Positions 18,144 through 25,513 of a stretch of 64,000 nt of DNA are shown one piece after another (positions within the stretch are counted from its first letter, which is position 1; each line of letters starts with the position of its first letter). Both the position numbers and the translations under genes were made by a program. Source of the stretch: Streptomyces sp. ISL-96 (GTDB taxonomy: Bacteria; Actinomycetota; Actinomycetes; Streptomycetales; Streptomycetaceae); contig NZ_JAGGPA010000074.1 of assembly GCF_018614035.1 (NCBI RefSeq), positions 17,936 to 81,935 on the forward strand, given 5' to 3'. The notes beneath the pieces were generated by a model. That model saw nothing but the letters and a program-made list of their open reading frames with translations. It was not told the origin of the DNA and made no database searches.

Positions 18144-18157
18144 GGGGGAATCCTGGG
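18144..18157 (+). promoter_or_regulatory. Putative integrase arm site, left
   Basis: GGGGGAATCCTGGG, repeated exactly and in the same orientation at 26574-26587 near the other end. Both lie inside the element, 157 bp from the left core and 55 bp from the right core, as expected for arm-type integrase or excisionase binding sites. Confidence 0.5.
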
Positions 18158-18200
18158 CGGACCATGGGCGCAGAACAGGTGCTGACCTGCACAAACAAGA

Positions 18201-18227
18201 AGGCCCCCGGCGTGATGCCGGGGGCCT
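18201..18227. terminator. Hairpin terminator between acyl-CoA dehydrogenase and integrase
   Basis: AGGCCCCCGGC (18201-18211) pairs with GCCGGGGGCCT (18217-18227) around GTGAT, followed by TTC. An 11-bp perfect stem that can serve both converging genes. Confidence 0.75.
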
Positions 18228-18242
18228 TTCGCATGGGCAGGG

Positions 18243-19448
18243 TCAGGCGACTTCGTCTCGCTCGGTGGGGTCGTCCGCGTCCGGGGTCAGCATGGTCGCG
18301 ATGGCTGCGCGCCCGCGCTGCTCGGCCCCTTCGAAGATGTAGTGATAGTGCTCGCGGAGCACGTCCGTGCTGCTGTGCCCCATCCAGTCGGCCACATCGT
18401 TCTCAGGGACGCCCGCGTACAGCAGCCGAGACCCGTAGTAGTGCCGCATCGAATGCGGCTTGCAGTAGGCCACCTCGCCCTTCGTCAGGGAGACCAACCA
18501 GATTTGCCGGTAGAAGTACGAGGCGTAGAGGTACCCCGTCCGGGTCACGTTCGGGAACAACAGGCGCTCCGGCCCCCACACGCCGTGGTTCTTGATGTGT
18601 TTGCGCAGCTCGAACGCCACGTTCGGCGGAAGTGGCACGACGCGCCCCGGCTCCTCCTAGTCACGGGCCTTGATGTGTCGCCGCTGTAGCGCGCTGTTTT
18701 TCCCCGACTCGGATTCGCCGTCCTCCGCGATCTGGAAATCCACGCGTAGAACCTCGGCCTGGAAGTCGATCTGATCGCGCGAGACTGCCATGGCCTCACC
18801 GATGCGGAGACCGCATCCCGCCATGAGCCAGAGCATCGCCCGGTATCGAGACGGGGCCCCGTCCAGCATGGCCAAGACTTCCCGAGTCGTCAGCCGACGG
18901 GCATTGCTCTTGTGTTCGCGTATCTCCTTGGCGCGGCTACCCGCATGCCTGACCTTCTTGCACGGATTGCGCCCGATGATCTCGTTGACGACGGCCCAAT
19001 CCATCATCCCGGAGAAGAACGAGAACCGCTGACGACGTGTGCGGGCGGAAAGCTTGCGGTCCTGCTCCATCCACAAGAGCCACTGCTCAATGTCTGCGAC
19101 CTTCAAGGACACGATGGAGCGAGCCTTGAAGAACGGTTCCAGCGTCGTGTTCTGGATCGAGCGGTACTGCTTCTTCGTGCTGTTCTCCAGCCTTCTTTGA
19201 CTGGTCCACTGCTCCCACACCGCCGTCACGGGCTGCTTCCCCAGCTTGTCGTCCAGGTAGGTCCCAGCGTCTAGCTCCTGCTCCTTCCGCTTCCGGTGGT
19301 CGTCGGCGCGCTTCTTGGTCTCGAACGACTGCTGACGCTGCTTCCCGTCCGGGTCATACCAGAAGGTCGTCCACTTCTTCGCGTCGTCTTTAGAGCGCGC
19401 AACCCATGCCCTTGCCACGTCTGACCTGGCTTCCCTTGATGGCCCCAC
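18243..19448 (-). pseudogene. Tyrosine site-specific integrase interrupted by an in-frame TAG
   Basis: Two open stretches, 19448-18657 (263 residues) and 18654-18243, are in the same frame and separated only by TAG at 18659-18657. Together they form a full-length ~401-codon integrase. The N-terminal half holds the AP2-like arm-binding and SAM-like core-binding regions (roughly residues 15-165) and the first catalytic Arg (MAGCGLRIGEAM). The second half holds HSMRHYYGSRLLYAG (His-x-x-Arg), DVADWMGHSS and the tyrosine region EHYHYIF. The nonsense codon lies between RHIKARD and EEPGRVVPLP, a surface stretch. A sequencing error or TAG read-through would restore function; otherwise the island is stranded. 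Confidence 0.85.
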
Positions 19449-19486
19449 CTGCTGTGGCTAGCCCCTGGCCACAGTGTGCGCATGAC

Positions 19487-19513
19487 CCACCCTGGGTTGT
19501 CAACCTAGGGTGG
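19487..19513. promoter_or_regulatory. 27-bp palindromic operator between integrase and HTH gene
   Basis: CCACCCTGGGTTG (19487-19499), a central T, then CAACCTAGGGTGG (19501-19513): 12 of 13 positions are complementary. It sits 38 bp upstream of the integrase start and 28 bp upstream of the divergent gene's ATG, an ideal place to control both. Confidence 0.65.
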
Positions 19514-19541
19514 ACCACACCCGGTGGTGTATGGTCGGGGT

Positions 19542-20084
19542 ATGCGAGAAGACGAGAGTGGATTCGAGATCACCCAGCAGCAGGGAGGCTGGGTGATCCG
19601 AATGTGGTGGCCTGAAGGCCCGATTACTGGAGGCCCGCAGCGCATGACGGTGGAGCCGGCCGAGGGCGCCGAATCGCGTGACATCGTGCGCGGCATCTCC
19701 ACGACCGTGCTCCGCAGACTCGACCTCGCGGCTGCGGTGAACTTGGCCAAGATGGCACCGCAGGCGCAGCAGACCTTGGGGGACGTCACGCGGGAACTGG
19801 ACGCCTCGGGGGAGGCTGCTGGCCGCCTCCTGGCGGCTGAAGGCGTCTCGGACCGCTACCTGGCGTTGCTTGCGGCGACGTATGCCGCCATGGCCGAGAG
19901 TGGCGCCCCGGCGCCCGTCCCGTGGCTCGCGCGACTGATTGAGCGCCGCCCAGAAACGATTAAGGACCACCTCAAGAAGGCGCGGCGGGATGGCTACCTG
20001 GGCACCGTGGCGGGCAAAGCCGGGGGAGAGGTGACCGAGAAGGCCAGGGCAGCGCTGAAGTCCCTGACGAGCGCCGAGAGTTAG
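19542..20084 (+). CDS. Probable HTH-like regulator divergent from the integrase
   Basis: 180 residues from ATG 19542 behind GGTCGGGGT. I do not recognise a named family. The C-terminal third (PVPWLARLIERRPETIKDHLKKARRDGYLG followed by GGEVTEKARAAL, roughly residues 120-175) reads like a small winged helix-turn-helix. The N-terminal part (WVIRMWWPEGPITGGPQRMTVEPAE) is beta-rich. Single genes of this size divergent from an integrase often control integration, and the palindrome at 19487 fits that, but this is inference. A terminator follows at 20119. Confidence 0.7.
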   Translation: MREDESGFEITQQQGGWVIRMWWPEGPITGGPQRMTVEPAEGAESRDIVRGISTTVLRRLDLAAAVNLAKMAPQAQQTLGDVTRELDASGEAAGRLLAAEGVSDRYLALLAATYAAMAESGAPAPVPWLARLIERRPETIKDHLKKARRDGYLGTVAGKAGGEVTEKARAALKSLTSAES

Positions 20085-20118
20085 CCACTCCGTAGTTTTC
20101 GAAATTCATATCTCGATG

Positions 20119-20138
20119 GCCCCGAGGCGACTCGGGGC
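20119..20138 (+). terminator. Hairpin terminator with T-rich tail
   Basis: GCCCCGAG (20119-20126), GCGA loop, CTCGGGGC (20131-20138), then TTTCT. It lies 34 bp after the HTH-like gene and 13 bp before the IS5-like element. Confidence 0.75.
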
Positions 20139-20151
20139 TTTCTCATATACG

Positions 20152-21036
20152 GAGCCTTTTCCAACCTCATGCTGAGGCGTGATGAAGGACGAGGATGGCC
20201 TGGATGATCGCGGTGACGCGGTTGGTGCTGCATCGGAGCTGCCGTAGGAGGCGCCAGCCCTTCAGCGTGGCCATGGCCTGCTCTCCGAGGCAGCGGATCT
20301 TGGCGTGTGTGCTGTTGTGCCGGCGCTGCCACCGCTTGAGGCGGCGGCCGCGGAAGGGCACCCGGATGGAACCACCGGCGCCTTGATACGCCTTGTCGGC
20401 CCAGCACTTGAGGTCGGCCTCGGTGAGTGCGTCGATGATGCCGTGGGTGCGGGCGGCGGTGAGGTCGTGGGTGGAGCCTGGCAGCGCGGGCGAGGCCCAC
20501 AGCAGCCGCCCGAAGGGATCGGTGAGAACCTGGACGTTCATGCCGTGACGTTTGTGTTTGCCCGAGTAGTACGGGGTGTCGGCGGCGATCCGGTCGATTG
20601 GCAGCAGAGTGCCGTCCAGGATCACGAACGCCTTGGTCCGTGCGATGTGCATCACCTCGGCCAGGGTGGGCGCGAGGCCGGCCAGTACCTCGACGGCCTC
20701 GCGTATGTAGCGGTATACGGTCGCGATGCCGATACCGAAACCCGTGGCGAGCTGGGCGTACGTGTCACCGCATCGCAGATGAGCCAGGGCGAGGAGAGCC
20801 TGACGGCTCGCGGTCAGACGTCGCCATCGGGTACCGATCTCCCCTTGCCGGGCAGCGAGTCGTCCGGTCAGATACCGCAGGGTGCGACTGGACAGGTCGA
20901 TCGACGACGGGTAGACAAGCACGCGAAGCTCCTGGTGGCCACGGGCGATCTTGGTCGAGAACCCGTCTACCAGGAGCTTCGTCGTTCCGCAGATCTGTCC
21001 AACACGCGGCCAGAACCGTCAGGTTGGAAAAGGCTC
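20152..21036. mobile_element. IS5-like insertion sequence, 885 bp
   Basis: Perfect 16-bp terminal inverted repeats, GAGCCTTTTCCAACCT (20152-20167) and its complement (21021-21036), enclose one transposase gene on the minus strand. No target duplication is visible: the left flank reads CATATACG and the right flank AGTGCTTG. This suggests a deletion next to the element after insertion, or recombination between copies. The right end truncates a small zinc-ribbon gene. Confidence 0.88.
20167..20922 (-). CDS. IS5-family DDE transposase
   Basis: 251 residues. The N-terminal HTH region (ASRQALLALAHLRCGDTYAQ, then GFGIGIATVYRYI) resembles Helix-turn-helix_Tnp_4. A DDE_Tnp_4-type catalytic domain follows with likely acidic residues in FVILDGTLLPIDR (D), PGSTHDLTAAR (D) and GEQAMATLKGWRLL (E). 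The stop codon lies within the last bases of the left inverted repeat. The frame is intact, so the element could still be active. Bases 20923-21020 between the start and the right repeat hold no other gene. Confidence 0.9.
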   Translation of the reverse strand: MLVYPSSIDLSSRTLRYLTGRLAARQGEIGTRWRRLTASRQALLALAHLRCGDTYAQLATGFGIGIATVYRYIREAVEVLAGLAPTLAEVMHIARTKAFVILDGTLLPIDRIAADTPYYSGKHKRHGMNVQVLTDPFGRLLWASPALPGSTHDLTAARTHGIIDALTEADLKCWADKAYQGAGGSIRVPFRGRRLKRWQRRHNSTHAKIRCLGEQAMATLKGWRLLRQLRCSTNRVTAIIQAILVLHHASA

Positions 21037-21205
21037 AGTGCTTGCGCTGCCTGGTCGGCGCTCGGGTGGCAGCGTCACGCCACCACCACAAGCCCCGGCA
21101 GCCGGGCTCAGAGAGCCCGGAGTGAGCCCCGCACTGCGGGCACCAGGGCAACCCGCTCTCGGGGTCTATCAGGCACGCAGCAGCGCACCGGGGGCACTTG
21201 CGCAC
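21035..21205 (-). pseudogene. Small zinc-ribbon protein truncated by the IS element
   Basis: A 56-residue frame from GTG 21205 (AGAAGG ribosome-binding site, 5-nt spacing) with two CxxC pairs: VRKCPRCAAACLIDPESGLP and WCPQCGAH, then SEPGCRGLWWWRD. The last two bases of its TGA stop are the first two of the IS5-like element, so the original C-terminus has been cut off and replaced by a chance stop. Twelve bp separate it from the DUF397 gene, making it the last member of the minus-strand operon. Activity unknown; zinc binding is suggested only by the cysteines. Confidence 0.6.
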
Positions 21206-21217
21206 GGGGACCTTCTC

Positions 21218-21427
21218 TCAGGCGCTCAGATCGAACTCTCCGCCCTTGATCGCGGCGGTGAGCGTCGCCCAGTCGGCGGGCGTCATGGTGACGATGGTGT
21301 CCGGTCGCTGACTGTCCCGCAACGCAACCACCCCCGGCCGGTTCAGGGCCACCTCGGGGCAGTTGTTCACTCGGGCGTCGCGGCACGCCGCCGCCTTGAC
21401 GAACTCGAATTCGGGCCGTTGGGTCAT
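21218..21427 (-). CDS. DUF397 domain protein
   Basis: 69 residues from the ATG at 21427 with AAGGGA upstream. DUF397 pattern: FVKAAACRDARVNNCPEVAL, VVALRDSQRPDTIVTM, TPADWATLTAAIKGGEFD. DUF397 proteins are tiny Streptomyces partners of Scr1/WhiJ-type XRE regulators and are described as toxin-like or antagonist components of such pairs. Here the regulator is three genes upstream on the same strand, and four other small genes separate or flank them, an unusually long series. Confidence 0.85.
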   Translation of the reverse strand: MTQRPEFEFVKAAACRDARVNNCPEVALNRPGVVALRDSQRPDTIVTMTPADWATLTAAIKGGEFDLSA

Positions 21428-21552
21428 GGTGTCAATTCCCTTCGCCGAACAGCGGGGAGTCGGTCCCCGCACCGCCATGCGACCCGCCCCGGCTGCTCGA
21501 CCTGTCCAGGGTTTCCACCGCCGGGGCGGGAGCTGATCCCAAACGGGCACCC

Positions 21553-21789
21553 CTAGATCAACCTGGGGGCGTCTTTGGGAAGATCAGAGGGGAGCGGCCG
21601 TGTGTCTTCCGGGTGGCCGTAGTTCTTGTGTGCTCGCATCGCTTCCGTGGTTCTCACGGCCTCGGCGCGATTTCCGGAACGGGTGGCCCTCCGCACCTGC
21701 TTACGCAGTGATGCGCATTGAACGCATGAGGCTGGGTCCACTTGACCGCTTCGCGGCGCAACCAAGTTCAGCAACTCTTGCACAGACAT
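21553..21789 (-). CDS. Small CxxC protein, paralog of the 22144-22359 gene
   Basis: 78 residues from the ATG at 21789, chosen because AAGGGGG lies 9 bp upstream; longer starts lack a site. The core CVQCASLRKQVRRATRSGNR followed by EAMRAHKNYGH matches the pattern of the upstream gene at 22144 (CRVCAALDKQRAEARERGDF, then IELTAHPTTGSH): CxxCAxLxKQ, a helical segment, then two histidines. A CxxC...H...H arrangement could bind one metal ion. I know no named family. Fourth-last gene of the regulator operon, counting the truncated end. Confidence 0.7.
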   Translation of the reverse strand: MSVQELLNLVAPRSGQVDPASCVQCASLRKQVRRATRSGNRAEAVRTTEAMRAHKNYGHPEDTRPLPSDLPKDAPRLI

Positions 21790-21901
21790 AGCTAGTTGCC
21801 CCCTTAAAGCTTGCCGGTCGCGGCAAGCGTGATGATCGTGCCGCAGGATGCGGCGACCAAGAAAATGAAGGACAGCCAAGCCATACGGCCGAGGAAGCGC
21901 C

Positions 21902-22144
21902 TCACCGTGCTTCGCGGGATTCGTCGCGCACGACAAAGGCGAACGACGTGCAGACTCGGCGGAACGACCGGTGATTACTCCGGGCCGTGTGGCTCATGCA
22001 TTCCACATCAACCGCCGCCGTGTCCGTGGAGGGCGACGCCTCCCAGGCACAACTAAGGCACTGCGCTTCGTAGGTAACATCCGTGTCCGGGTGTTGAATG
22101 ATCCGGTGCAGGACGTGCCGGTACGCGGCTCGAATGGCACCCAT
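21902..22144 (-). CDS. Small DUF7848-like protein
   Basis: 80 residues, ATG overlapping the upstream stop as ATGA. It contains YEAQCLSCAWEASPS, then VECMSHTARSNHRSFRRVCTSFAFVV; the CxxC, C-x2-H and H-x-x-F order resembles DUF7848 proteins that are common beside XRE regulators in Streptomyces. Family assignment is from memory of that pattern. Translational coupling to the upstream CxxC gene suggests the two products are made in fixed ratio. Confidence 0.65.
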   Translation of the reverse strand: MGAIRAAYRHVLHRIIQHPDTDVTYEAQCLSCAWEASPSTDTAAVDVECMSHTARSNHRSFRRVCTSFAFVVRDESREAR

Positions 22145-22359
22145 CACTTACGCCCCGTGCGGCGGTGGCTCCCCGTCGTCGGGTGAGCGGTCAGTTCGAT
22201 ATTCGCATCGCTCGCCGCCGAGAAATCCCCACGCTCCCGTGCCTCCGCGCGCTGCTTATCCAGCGCCGCACACACCCGGCATCCCCTGGCCGGTTGCGGG
22301 GGGTCGGCGGGAAGCGACAGGTGGACGGGATCTCCCATCGTCGTCTTTGTCGCGCTCAT
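22144..22359 (-). CDS. Small CxxC protein
   Basis: 71 residues from the ATG at 22359 (GGGGAGG ribosome-binding site 9 bp upstream). ARGCRVCAALDKQRAEARER is followed by a short helix and TAHPTTGSH, the same layout as the protein at 21553-21789. Its stop overlaps the next start. It lies 65 bp downstream of the XRE regulator gene and is probably co-transcribed with it. Confidence 0.7.
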   Translation of the reverse strand: MSATKTTMGDPVHLSLPADPPQPARGCRVCAALDKQRAEARERGDFSAASDANIELTAHPTTGSHRRTGRK

Positions 22360-22424
22360 TGCTGATTGCCTCCCCGACTCGGGTTCCTGTGGCAAGCAAT
22401 GATCCGCCGGAGGCGTGGCTACCT

Positions 22425-23276
22425 CTAGCCGGTTTCCTGTTCATGCAACAACTCGTTCCGGATGCCTTCGAGCATGGAACGCATGGCATCACCAGAAAGC
22501 GCCATGGAGGCGAACCTCTCGAACTTGTGGACGTACAGCGCAACGTCTCTGGGGTCGGTTACCACGACTTCCGCGTGAACCGTCTCAACGCTGACCATCC
22601 TGTCATCCCGGATGACGAACGCGTGATTCGCTATGTCCTGCTGTCGCGCCGACAAGGGCACGATGCGAATGTCGATGTTGGGCAGCCGCGAAAGAGAGAC
22701 GAGCCTGTCTACCTGTTCTGCCATCTTGGTGGATGACACGATGCGCCACCGTAGTACAGGCTCAGTGATGACGAAGTGGAGTTCCTTGGTCGAGTCGTAG
22801 AGAGCCTGTTGGCGCTCTATACGGGCACTGATAGTGCGGTTAAGCACGTCCTCGCCCAGGTCGTGCCGCGAGAGAATCGACCGGATGTATTCGGGGGTCT
22901 GTAGCAGGCCAGGGATCAATGCCGGCTGGAAGAGCCGCAGCAACGTCATCTGAGCCTCTAGTGCTCTCGTCTGTTGCTGGGCTTTGTGCACGCCCAAACG
23001 ACGAATGAGGCGCCAAGCCGTTGTCTCCGTTGCCGCTGCTCTGACCGCTTCTAGATATTCGGTCTTGACCTCATCGGATACTCCGATGGCTGTAAGGATG
23101 CGCTCAACGTCCGTGACGGACGGAGCGACCTTCGCCGTTTCAATTTTGCTTAGCTTGCTTGCGGACATGACAGCACTGCGGGCGACGGCCTTTGCTTCCT
23201 TCCCGGATGCCTGCCGAAGCGCCCGCAGTGCGGCCCCTAGCTCCCCTCTGTTCACTCGCCGTACTTCGCCCACCAT
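22425..23276 (-). CDS. Scr1-type XRE regulator with DUF5753 domain
   Basis: 283 residues. The N-terminal XRE helix-turn-helix is at about 10-65 (LGAALRALRQASGKEAKAVA, then SASKLSKIETAKVAPSVTDV), followed by the DUF5753 domain with its hallmark LIPGLLQTPEYIRSIL, ISARIERQQALYD, WRIVSSTKMAEQVDRLV, and VHAEVVVTDPRDVALYVHKF. Such proteins are DNA-binding antitoxin-like regulators of development in Streptomyces, usually paired with a DUF397 protein. The start overlaps the DUF6879 gene by 25 bp, so the two are co-translated. It is the likely master regulator of the island's cargo. Confidence 0.92.
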   Translation of the reverse strand: MVGEVRRVNRGELGAALRALRQASGKEAKAVARSAVMSASKLSKIETAKVAPSVTDVERILTAIGVSDEVKTEYLEAVRAAATETTAWRLIRRLGVHKAQQQTRALEAQMTLLRLFQPALIPGLLQTPEYIRSILSRHDLGEDVLNRTISARIERQQALYDSTKELHFVITEPVLRWRIVSSTKMAEQVDRLVSLSRLPNIDIRIVPLSARQQDIANHAFVIRDDRMVSVETVHAEVVVTDPRDVALYVHKFERFASMALSGDAMRSMLEGIRNELLHEQETG

Positions 23277-23770
23277 TCGGTGAACGGCACGGCGTGAGCC
23301 ATAGCCGTATCCCGGTAGGCGCGGAACTCTCCTGCCCGCTCGTCGGGGAGCACTTCGGCTCCGAGGAAAGAACCGTCTTCTGTGTAGCTCATGACACCCG
23401 TGGCGGTGTTGTCGAATTGCCAGAAGTCCGGAACCCCTTGGAGGGGGTTCGGACTCTCGGTGGTGTCGAGGATGAAGAATTCTTCACCGCCTGTCGCGTT
23501 CTTCTGGTAGCCCCATCCGAGTTCGAATCGCAGATACGGAGTGAGAGGCCGAGAGAGGATATGCACGCGATAGACGCGCTTGCCATTGCTGGTGTGGGAA
23601 CGGAGTTCTGACACCCAGGCTTCGTTGTAGTCGGCCGGTTGAGGCTCCCCGGCGAGGAACGCCCGGTAGGCGTGCACATTTCCCGACTTGCTGTAATCGT
23701 CCAGCGTCTCTAGCCGGAATGCCTCTCGCTCGAAGGTTTCGAAGAGCTCGCCCAGGTTCTTAGGCGCCAC
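23252..23770 (-). CDS. DUF6879 family protein
   Basis: 172 residues. DUF6879 features: LFETFEREAFRLETLDDYS at the N-terminus, RVYRVHILSRPLTPYLRFEL, EFFILDT, DFWQFDN, and a C-terminal YRDTAMAHAVPFTEWW. These proteins nearly always precede or follow a DUF5753 regulator in Streptomyces; the biochemical role is unknown to me. It overlaps the preceding small gene by 11 bp and the regulator by 25 bp. Confidence 0.85.
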   Translation of the reverse strand: MAPKNLGELFETFEREAFRLETLDDYSKSGNVHAYRAFLAGEPQPADYNEAWVSELRSHTSNGKRVYRVHILSRPLTPYLRFELGWGYQKNATGGEEFFILDTTESPNPLQGVPDFWQFDNTATGVMSYTEDGSFLGAEVLPDERAGEFRAYRDTAMAHAVPFTEWWAKYGE

Positions 23771-23957
23771 GGAGACCCTTCCGAATGAGATCGAAAAGCA
23801 ACTGCTCCGGAATCTCGACCACGGTTTCGTGTGCGGGAATCTGAAGGCCGTGGTCGGCAGGAGTCTCCCCCTGCACTAGCAGCGTGCCCCTGTCGGTCGC
23901 GTAGATCGTCGGGCAATCCTTGAGGTCGCAGGTGCTCACAAGCTTGGTGACCTTCAC
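23760..23957 (-). CDS. Small DUF6879-associated protein
   Basis: 65 residues from GTG 23957, preceded by GGGAGGGAA. The sequence has CDLKDCPTIYATDRGTLLVQ and ends VVEIPEQLLFDLIRKGLRG. Very small proteins of this appearance commonly head DUF6879-XRE operons. It is the first gene of the eight-gene minus-strand operon; the 107 bp upstream, which should hold its promoter, are followed directly by the IS481-type insertion at 24065. Confidence 0.7.
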   Translation of the reverse strand: MKVTKLVSTCDLKDCPTIYATDRGTLLVQGETPADHGLQIPAHETVVEIPEQLLFDLIRKGLRGA

Positions 23958-24157
23958 GGGGTTCCCTCCCTGGCCTGCTCCGTCATGTCCTGGTCGATGC
24001 TTCCGACCAACTGCCCTGACACGCAAGGGGTTCGAGATTCCAAGACAGGAAACCGGGCAAGCCTCCTAGATGTTGCGGGACATGACGTCGGTGACACAGG
24101 TCAATGCCGTTGAAACGAAGGTGCCTCGACGGGTATCAGTCGGGTACCGTGCGAGCC

Positions 24158-24223
24158 ATGTCGAGTCCTGAGTCAGACAAGGTGGGGGCTTTCGGTCACG
24201 CCGTCAGCCCCCTGAAGCCCTGA
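24158..24223 (+). CDS. Possible leader peptide ahead of the exporter gene
   Basis: A 21-residue frame, ATG 24158 to TGA 24223, starting MSSPESDKVGAFGHA. Within it GGGGGCT (24184-24190) and AGCCCCC (24206-24212) can form a 7-bp stem. Chloramphenicol-resistance genes in several bacteria are controlled by translation of such leaders. No strong ribosome-binding site is visible, so this is a candidate only. Confidence 0.3.
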   Translation: MSSPESDKVGAFGHAVSPLKP

Positions 24224-24334
24224 GCTTGTAGCCCTGTCGTTGCGCCGCATTCTGTGGTGGGACGAGTGTGCCCGTGGGGCTGGCCGCGGTGACGAGATGA
24301 CCTTCTCGTGCTTCTCCTCACCTCGGAGCCTTCG

Positions 24335-25513
24335 ATGCCTCTCCCGCTGTACCTGCTTGCCGTGGCGGTCTTCGCCATGGGCACCTCGGAGTTCATGCTC
24401 GCCGGCCTGTTGCCGGACATCGCCTCAGATTTCGACGTCACAGTCGGGACAGCAGGCATGCTCACCTCGGCCTTCGCGATCGGCATGGTCGTCGGCGCCC
24501 CCTTTGTGGCCGCGCTTGCCCGCAACTGGCCCAGGCGCTCCAGCCTTCTCGGATTCATCCTTGCTTTCGCGGCAGCTCACGCTGTGGGCGCCGTCACCAC
24601 GAGCTTCCCTGTCCTGGTCGTTACCCGGGTCGTTGCCGCGCTCGCGAACGCGGGGTTCCTTGCCGTCGCTCTGACGGCTGCCGCCGCGCTGGTGGCGCCC
24701 GCCAAGAAGGGACGTGCGCTGGCCGTGCTCCTGTCGGGTACGACGGTGGCCACGATCGCCGGTGTCCCTGGCGGTTCGGTACTCGGCACGGCACTCGGCT
24801 GGCGGGCCACATTCTGGGCTGTCGCTGCTCTCTGTCTGCCTGCGGCTCTCGGAATCCTCAAGGGCATCCCAGCGGGACGTGTGAAGGAAGAGGCGACTGG
24901 CGGGCCGGCCTTGCGAGTGGAACTCGCCCTGCTCACAAGGCCGCGGTTGGTCCTGGTGATGCTGCTCGGCGCGCTGGTGAACGCGGCAACATTCGCAAGC
25001 TTCACCTTCCTCGCCCCCGTTGTGACCGGCACTGCCGGGCTGGGCGAGCTGTGGATCTCTGCCGTTCTGGTGCTCTTCGGTGCCGGTTCCTTCGTCGGCG
25101 TCACCGTCGCCGGCCGACTGGCCGACCAGCGTCCCGGTCCGGTCATCGCAGTCGGTGGTCCGCTGCTGCTCGTCGGCTGGCCGGCCCTGGCGGTACTGGC
25201 CGACAAACCGTTCGCCCTGTGCACCCTCGTGTTCGTGCAGGGCACGCTGTCGTTCGCACTGGGCAGCACACTGATCACGCGGGTCCTCTACGAGGCAGCG
25301 GAAGCCCCCACCATGGCCGGCTCGTATGCGACCGCGGCACTCAACATCGGCGCCGCCGCCGGCCCCCTCGTCGCCGCGACCACCCTCAGTACCGAGGCCG
25401 GGGACCTCGGACCGCTGTGGGCGAGCGGGCTCCTGGTCGCTGCCGCGCTGCTCATCGCGTTCCCCCTCCGCGCGGTGGTCGCGGTCGGCCGAAGCGCCGA
25501 GGTGCTCCAGTGA
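24335..25513 (+). CDS. Chloramphenicol efflux MFS transporter (Cmx/CmlR type)
   Basis: 392 residues from ATG 24335 (GGAG six bases upstream), a length matching the Streptomyces lividans chloramphenicol-resistance protein. Twelve hydrophobic segments; the N-terminus MPLPLYLLAVAVFAMGTSEF and LAGLLPDIASDFDVTVG are diagnostic of the Cmx/CmrA/CmlR drug:proton antiporters, and VVGAPFVAALARNWPRR is the MFS loop motif. It should export chloramphenicol. Its stop overlaps the transposase start (GTGA), so the passenger gene and transposase form one translational unit. Confidence 0.9.
   Translation: MPLPLYLLAVAVFAMGTSEFMLAGLLPDIASDFDVTVGTAGMLTSAFAIGMVVGAPFVAALARNWPRRSSLLGFILAFAAAHAVGAVTTSFPVLVVTRVVAALANAGFLAVALTAAAALVAPAKKGRALAVLLSGTTVATIAGVPGGSVLGTALGWRATFWAVAALCLPAALGILKGIPAGRVKEEATGGPALRVELALLTRPRLVLVMLLGALVNAATFASFTFLAPVVTGTAGLGELWISAVLVLFGAGSFVGVTVAGRLADQRPGPVIAVGGPLLLVGWPALAVLADKPFALCTLVFVQGTLSFALGSTLITRVLYEAAEAPTMAGSYATAALNIGAAAGPLVAATTLSTEAGDLGPLWASGLLVAAALLIAFPLRAVVAVGRSAEVLQ

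Noticed and set aside
23192..23611. 139-residue plus-strand frame within the regulator operon
   Set aside because: Antisense to the DUF6879 and XRE genes, both of which have clear family signatures.
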